A stretch of 64,000 bases of DNA from an uncultured Muribaculaceae bacterium (GTDB lineage Bacteria; Bacteroidota; Bacteroidia; Bacteroidales; Muribaculaceae): assembly GCA_910586595.1 (NCBI GenBank), contig CAJUJB010000010.1, forward strand, positions 1 to 64,000. The letters run 5' to 3'. Each line of letters opens with the position of its first letter. The first letter of the stretch is position 1. Positions 60,107 through 64,000 of the stretch are shown here, in pieces. The position numbers and the translations under genes were made by a program. The notes beneath the pieces were generated by a model that was not told the origin of the DNA, did not search any database, and saw nothing but the letters and a program-made list of their open reading frames with translations.

Positions 60107-61726
60107 TTATTTTTTCTTGGCATGGCGGCGTGCGGTCTGGATACATTCGCGGCGCGAGATAATCACCGACAGGCCTTTGTAGGCGAATTCTTCTGTAAAG
60201 AGACGCTTCATGTCTTCGAAGTTCTTCGGGAGGGAGTCGATGGTTTTCAGGTGGGCCGGATCGGTGCCGAGACCGAGGCATATCTCCTCGAGTTTGCCGG
60301 TGCCTTGCGAGTCCTGGCCGCCTGTCATGCCGGTAGTAAGGTTGTCGGAGATTATGACGGTCATGGGGGTGTTCTCGTTTATCGCGTCGAGTAATCCGGT
60401 CATGCCCGAGTGAGTGAAGGTAGAGTCGCCGATTATAGCCACGGCGGGATGCTGGCCAGCGTCAGCGGCGCCTTTGGCCATGGTGATGGAGGCACCCATG
60501 TCGACAGTGGTGTCGAGTGCGTTGAATGGAGCGAGGAAGCCGAGGGTATAGCAGCCGATGTCGCCGAATACTTTTGGATTTGAGAAGTCTTCGAGGGCGG
60601 CGTTGAGGGCGGCGTATACATCGCGGTGACCGCAGCCCTGGCATAAGGCCGGTGGACGGGGCACTACGAGGGGATGGGGCTCAGGAGCCATGGGCACGAG
60701 CTTGTCGCGCATCTCGGGGAAAAGACGGGCCACACCTTCGGCAACGGAGTCGGGTGTAAGCTCACCGGTGCGCGGCAGTATGCCGTCGAGTTTACCGTAT
60801 ACCTTAAGGCCACGGTCGAGCAAGCCGCGGAGGGCCGACTCAATTACCGGCTGACCTTCTTCGGCCACAAGTATTGCCTCACACTCGTCGGCAAGACGGG
60901 CAACAAGCTTTTTGGGGAGGGGGTACTGCGAAATTTTGAGCACCGGGAACGGGCACTGCCCTTTGAAGCACTCGGCCACATAGTTGGCGGCGATTCCGGA
61001 TGCGAGTATGCCTATGCGGTGGTCGGGAGAGTCGGTATACTTGTTGAATGGCGACTCTTCGGAGAGACGTTCCATCTCTTTGCGGTCTTCGAGCAACTGG
61101 CGGTAACGTACGCGCGAGTTTCCGGGCATAAGCACCCATTGACGTGGATTGGAGGGATATGATATTTCGTTCTGTGCGTCGGCTTCATTCTGGCAATTGA
61201 CTACTGCACGGGAGTGGGCGAGACGTGTCACCATACGCACCATCACAGGTATGCGCAGTTTCTCCGAGAGGACGAATCCGTATGCGCCCATGTCGTAGGC
61301 TTCCTGCTGGTCAGACGGCTCGAGCACCGGCACGATGGCGAAGTCGGCGTAGAAACGGGAATCCTGTTCATTTTGCGAGGAGTGCATCGAGGGGTCGTCG
61401 GCAGAGATGACGAGCATGCCTCCGTTAGCTCCGGTCATTGCAGAATTTACAAAAGGATCGGCGGCCACGTTGAGACCTACGTGCTTCATGGATACCATGG
61501 TGCGTTTGCCGCAGAACGACATACCGAGAGCTTCTTCAAGCGCGGTTTTTTCGTTTGATGACCAGTGGGAATGTATGTTTCTTTCCCGGGCCACAGGCGA
61601 AGCCTGCACAAATTCGAGAATTTCTGTGGATGGGGTGCCAGGATAGGCATAGGCCCCCGATAGTCCTGCGTTGATGGCTCCTAAGGCCAGAGCCTCGTCG
61701 CCAAGAAGGAGTCGTTTGGTGTTCAT
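60107..61726 (-). CDS. iorA: Indolepyruvate:ferredoxin oxidoreductase, alpha subunit
   Basis: The 539-residue protein opens with KRLLLGDEALALGAINAGLSGAYAYPGTPSTEI (pyrimidine-binding domain) and has VNVAADPFVNSAMTGANGG. The thiamine-diphosphate domain follows, with PALCQGCGHRDVYAAL, GDIGCYTLG and AIIGDSTFTHSG. It ends in VIISRRECIQTARRHAKKK. The C-terminal 2[4Fe-4S] ferredoxin domain found in archaeal IorA is absent. The ATG at 61726 is used; MTETLNT at 61747 is a possible alternative start. It leads a six-gene operon. Confidence 0.93.
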   Translation of the reverse strand: MNTKRLLLGDEALALGAINAGLSGAYAYPGTPSTEILEFVQASPVARERNIHSHWSSNEKTALEEALGMSFCGKRTMVSMKHVGLNVAADPFVNSAMTGANGGMLVISADDPSMHSSQNEQDSRFYADFAIVPVLEPSDQQEAYDMGAYGFVLSEKLRIPVMVRMVTRLAHSRAVVNCQNEADAQNEISYPSNPRQWVLMPGNSRVRYRQLLEDRKEMERLSEESPFNKYTDSPDHRIGILASGIAANYVAECFKGQCPFPVLKISQYPLPKKLVARLADECEAILVAEEGQPVIESALRGLLDRGLKVYGKLDGILPRTGELTPDSVAEGVARLFPEMRDKLVPMAPEPHPLVVPRPPALCQGCGHRDVYAALNAALEDFSNPKVFGDIGCYTLGFLAPFNALDTTVDMGASITMAKGAADAGQHPAVAIIGDSTFTHSGMTGLLDAINENTPMTVIISDNLTTGMTGGQDSQGTGKLEEICLGLGTDPAHLKTIDSLPKNFEDMKRLFTEEFAYKGLSVIISRRECIQTARRHAKKK

Positions 61727-61805
61727 AGTATTCAAGGTTTCTGTCATAATCCGGCAGGCGGCGCACAGCGGAATGGCATACGTCTGCTTTGGTGGGATAT
61801 TTGCG

Positions 61806-61836
61806 CAAAGATAGGAAATAATCCTCACTTAAGCAA
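61806..61836 (-). promoter_or_regulatory. Promoter for the iorA operon
   Basis: On the minus strand, TTG at 61836-61834 and TATCTTTG at 61813-61806 are 20 bp apart, about 80 bp before the iorA ATG. Confidence 0.72.
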
Positions 61837-62025
61837 GATGTATTTTCATTCAGGCATGATTTAATGTGGTTGATAAGGTATGCACAAGCATATTGTCAGA
61901 AATGATGTTGCGGATTGCTGAATTGGGCGCCCCCGGGTGACTTTATGTAAGCCATAGCCTCGGGTATGAGCCGCCCGGCAAAGCGGTTTGAGCCGTAGAA
62001 CAAAGTCGGTGCGATATATTTTTGG

Positions 62026-62033
62026 TATATTTG
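62026..62033 (+). promoter_or_regulatory. Promoter -7 box for the AraC-family gene
   Basis: TATATTTG lies 21 bp before the ATG at 62055, which shows that an in-frame start at 62022 is not usable. No clear -33 TTTG was seen. Confidence 0.55.
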
Positions 62034-62054
62034 CAGTCTAAAACAGAATGCAAT

Positions 62055-62879
62055 ATGGAACAGTTGAAGGTGCTTGATTATTCCAATGTTTTTATCGCCA
62101 GTTATTTCACTGACGACAGGGAGTGTGCGCATCCCAATGCAGAGCATACGTTGATATATATCGTGTCGGGCGAGCTGGAAATCACCGATAAGGGAAAGAA
62201 GTCGATACTTCATCCAGGCGAATGTGCGTTTATGCGCCGCGACAACAAGATGTTGCTTCAGAAAAGGGTGAAGGACGGGGTTCCCTACCATTCCGTGGTG
62301 TTGAAATTCAACCGTAAGTTCTTGCGCGAATTTTTCTCAGGCATTGATAGAAAATCCTTACCGGAAGTGGCTAAACGCAATAAAAAGAGCCTGACTCTTC
62401 TGCCAGCAAATCGACCGGATATACGCAGCCTGTTTGAGTCGATTTTGCCATACTTTGACTCGGAAGTTAGACCGGCAGATGCGCTGTTACAGCTGAAAAT
62501 GACAGAAGGACTTTATGTATTGCTCAATACCGACCCTGATCTTTATGCCTCATTGTTTGACTTTACTGATCCTTGGAAAATAGATTTGCTTGAATTTATG
62601 AACGAGAATTATATGGAGGAGCTCTCGATGGAAGAAATGGCAAGTTACACAGGCCGAAGCCTCGCTTCGTTCAAGCGCGATTTCAAGAAGGTAAGCGACC
62701 TCTCGCCCCTGAAATGGATTATCAATCGTCGCCTGGAAGCTGCCTATGAATTGATCAGACAGGGGTGTGTCAATATTACCGACGTATGTTATAAGGTTGG
62801 ATTCAAAAATCTCTCACATTTCTCAAAAGTATTCAAGGAGAAATATGGCATGGCACCTACCGCACTTGTAATCGCATAA
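62055..62879 (+). CDS. AraC-family transcriptional regulator
   Basis: The 274-residue protein has an N-terminal cupin-like sensor domain (about 10-120, HTLIYIVSGELEITDKGKKSIL, HPGECAFMRRDNKML). The C-terminal AraC double helix-turn-helix (about 190-272) has MEEMASYTGRSLASFKRDFK and ITDVCYKVGFKNLSHFSKVFKEKYG. The effector is unknown. It starts a plus-strand unit divergent from the iorA operon and 4 bp upstream of an acetyltransferase gene. It could control either. Confidence 0.93.
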   Translation: MEQLKVLDYSNVFIASYFTDDRECAHPNAEHTLIYIVSGELEITDKGKKSILHPGECAFMRRDNKMLLQKRVKDGVPYHSVVLKFNRKFLREFFSGIDRKSLPEVAKRNKKSLTLLPANRPDIRSLFESILPYFDSEVRPADALLQLKMTEGLYVLLNTDPDLYASLFDFTDPWKIDLLEFMNENYMEELSMEEMASYTGRSLASFKRDFKKVSDLSPLKWIINRRLEAAYELIRQGCVNITDVCYKVGFKNLSHFSKVFKEKYGMAPTALVIA

Positions 62880-62883
62880 TTTT

Positions 62884-63408
62884 ATGGAAGAGATAAGGAT
62901 TGATTGTTCAAACCAGAGTGCCGAAGAATTGGCTTTGGCGAAGCGGCAGGCTCAGCTGATATTCAAGCTGAACCATACCATGCCGATGACCGATGAGTAT
63001 GACGCGCTTGTGCATGAGATATTCCCGGATATGGGAGAAGGCAGCCGTATAAATACTCCCTTGACTGCCGTGCGCCCCCACATGGTGAAGATCGGTCGAA
63101 ATGTAGTAGTTATGAACGGCTGCCTGATGATGTCGGCCGGTGGAATCACGATAGAGGATGAGGCATTGATCGCCGCCAATGTGCAGCTCATCTCCAACAA
63201 CCATGACCTCCACAATCGTAATATTATCACCTGCCGCCCTATACGCATCTGCCGCAAAGCATGGATTGGTGCCGGAGCGACGATATTACCGGGTGTCACG
63301 GTCGGTGAAAATGCTGTGGTCGGGGCGGGGAGTGTTGTCACCCGCGATGTGCCGCCAGACACAATAGTGGCAGGCAATCCCGCACGTATTATAAAAAAGA
63401 TAGATTGA
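62884..63408 (+). CDS. Hexapeptide sugar O-acetyltransferase
   Basis: The 174-residue product has an N-terminal maltose-acetyltransferase-like helical segment (AEELALAKRQAQLIFKLNHT). A left-handed beta-helix follows, with repeats such as GCLMMSAGGITIEDEALIAAN, the catalytic His107 in SNNHDLHNRN, and the end GAGSVVTRDVPPDTIVAGNPARI. It transfers acetyl from acetyl-CoA to a sugar or small molecule in the cytoplasm. The gene is 4 bp after the AraC regulator gene. Confidence 0.93.
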   Translation: MEEIRIDCSNQSAEELALAKRQAQLIFKLNHTMPMTDEYDALVHEIFPDMGEGSRINTPLTAVRPHMVKIGRNVVVMNGCLMMSAGGITIEDEALIAANVQLISNNHDLHNRNIITCRPIRICRKAWIGAGATILPGVTVGENAVVGAGSVVTRDVPPDTIVAGNPARIIKKID

Positions 63409-63464
63409 GCTTAACAACAAACATATTTGAGCCTCGCAGCAAACCCGCTGCGGGGCTTTGTCTG

Positions 63465-63472
63465 TAATTTTG
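63465..63472 (+). promoter_or_regulatory. Promoter -7 box for the last gene
   Basis: TAATTTTG lies 18 bp before the ATG at 63491, suggesting a separate transcript from the upstream acetyltransferase. A GC-rich hairpin (GCCTCGCAGC with GCTGCGGGGC) just before it may end the upstream message. Confidence 0.5.
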
Positions 63473-63490
63473 CATCAGAAAATCAAACTG

Positions 63491-64000
63491 ATGCAGACTA
63501 TGGATGATATATTTGAAAAAGATCTGAGTGGCGAAATGGTGTCGCCCAATGACGCGGGATATGAGCAGCTCATTACTGACATATTTGCCACCATGAAAAT
63601 TGCAACTGAGATGAATTCGGGCTACAAAACACCCGAAGAGGTCCACGAGTATATGGGGCGCATACTTGGAAAACCGCTCGACGACACGACAACTGTCATT
63701 CCACCTTTTTACGTAGATTACGGCAAGCCTGTCTCTATCGGTAAGGGGTGTTTCATTCAGCAATGCTGCACGTTTTTCGGCCGTGGCGGGATCACGATCG
63801 GAAACGAGGTGTTTATAGGCCCGAAATGCAACCTTATAACCATCAATCACGACCCTGACCCCGACAATCGCAGTGCGACATACGGTCGCCCGATTGTGAT
63901 TGAGGATAAGGTGTGGATTGGTATAAACTCAACTATCCTGCCAGGTGTGAAAATCGGCTATGGAGCAATTGTCGGGGCGCAGAGTGTAGTGACACATGAC
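63491..64000 (+). CDS. Hexapeptide sugar O-acetyltransferase, 3' end outside the window
   Basis: The frame is open from the ATG at 63491 to the window edge (170 codons). It contains the hexapeptide repeats GKGCFIQQCCTFFGRGGITIGN, the catalytic His120 in TINHDPDPDNRS, and VWIGINSTILPGVKIGYGAIVGAQSVVTHD. It resembles the acetyltransferase encoded just upstream but is a distinct paralogue with a different N-terminus. The final segment corresponds to the last beta-helix coils, so only a few codons are likely missing. Confidence 0.9.
   Translation, partial: MQTMDDIFEKDLSGEMVSPNDAGYEQLITDIFATMKIATEMNSGYKTPEEVHEYMGRILGKPLDDTTTVIPPFYVDYGKPVSIGKGCFIQQCCTFFGRGGITIGNEVFIGPKCNLITINHDPDPDNRSATYGRPIVIEDKVWIGINSTILPGVKIGYGAIVGAQSVVTHD

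Noticed and set aside
1..64000. CRISPR array, insertion sequence, prophage or integrative element
   Set aside because: I looked for regularly spaced direct repeats, transposase or integrase motifs and att-like duplications and found none. This is by eye and could miss degenerate remnants.

Overview
The window is chromosomal DNA of a gut Bacteroidales bacterium, most likely of the family Muribaculaceae (inferred). Supporting signs are the SusC/SusD/SusE-type glycan locus, promoters of the Bacteroidetes form (TTTG, about 20 bp, TAnnTTTG), a Bacteroides-type serine palmitoyltransferase, a BspA-like leucine-rich-repeat protein, and G+C-rich housekeeping genes (roughly 55% by eye). No prophage, transposase, integrase, rRNA or CRISPR array was seen.

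Positions 1-12.2 kb form a galactan and galactose block. It holds the end of a SusC transporter, a SusD and a SusE-like lipoprotein, a GH53 endo-galactanase and a GH2 beta-galactosidase. Galactokinase, UDP-galactose 4-epimerase, aldose 1-epimerase and a sugar nucleotidyltransferase follow. No galT is present, and the nucleotidyltransferase sits where galT would be expected. Positions 12.4-17.8 kb carry ndk, an M23/LysM peptidase, small secreted proteins, a lipoprotein gene split at a G7 tract, a DUF3298 lipoprotein and an Ala/Lys-rich hendecad protein.

Positions 17.8-28.3 kb are mostly on the minus strand: a multimodular GH30-like secreted enzyme, ackA-pta, rubrerythrin, serine palmitoyltransferase and an LRR surface protein, with two small membrane proteins on the plus strand between pta and rubrerythrin. 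Positions 28.4-36.3 kb hold a CapD/PglF-type nucleotide-sugar dehydratase, a DUF4923 protein, lpxH with a SufT-like gene, a beta-barrel protein, nagB, an alanine/sodium symporter and an inositol-monophosphatase-family gene. Positions 36.4-37.4 kb contain a HigBA toxin-antitoxin pair and tRNA-Cys.

Positions 37.5-47.3 kb carry a PASTA protein, an RluD-type pseudouridine synthase, aroE, a YeiH-type transporter and ComEC. These are followed by an A+T-rich AAA-ATPase/RloB pair that resembles an antiphage module, then tgt and an LptG-type permease. Positions 47.3-53.4 kb hold a secreted protein with a C-terminal sorting-like tail, a minus-strand operon (PurF-like, YjbQ, SGNH hydrolase, CrcB), a PfkB sugar kinase and a peroxiredoxin.

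Positions 53.4-61.8 kb look like one six-gene minus-strand operon: iorA, iorB, an aminotransferase, a CoA-transferase, a DUF418 membrane protein and a GH3 glycosidase. The first four genes fit fermentation of aromatic amino acids to aryl-acetates. The window ends with an AraC regulator and two hexapeptide acetyltransferases, the last cut by the window edge.

The observations most worth following are the AAA/RloB pair, the G7 frameshift in a lipoprotein gene, the nucleotidyltransferase in place of galT, the PurF paralogue without its N-terminal cysteine, the hairpin abutting the start codon at 17356, and the C-terminal tail shared by three secreted proteins.
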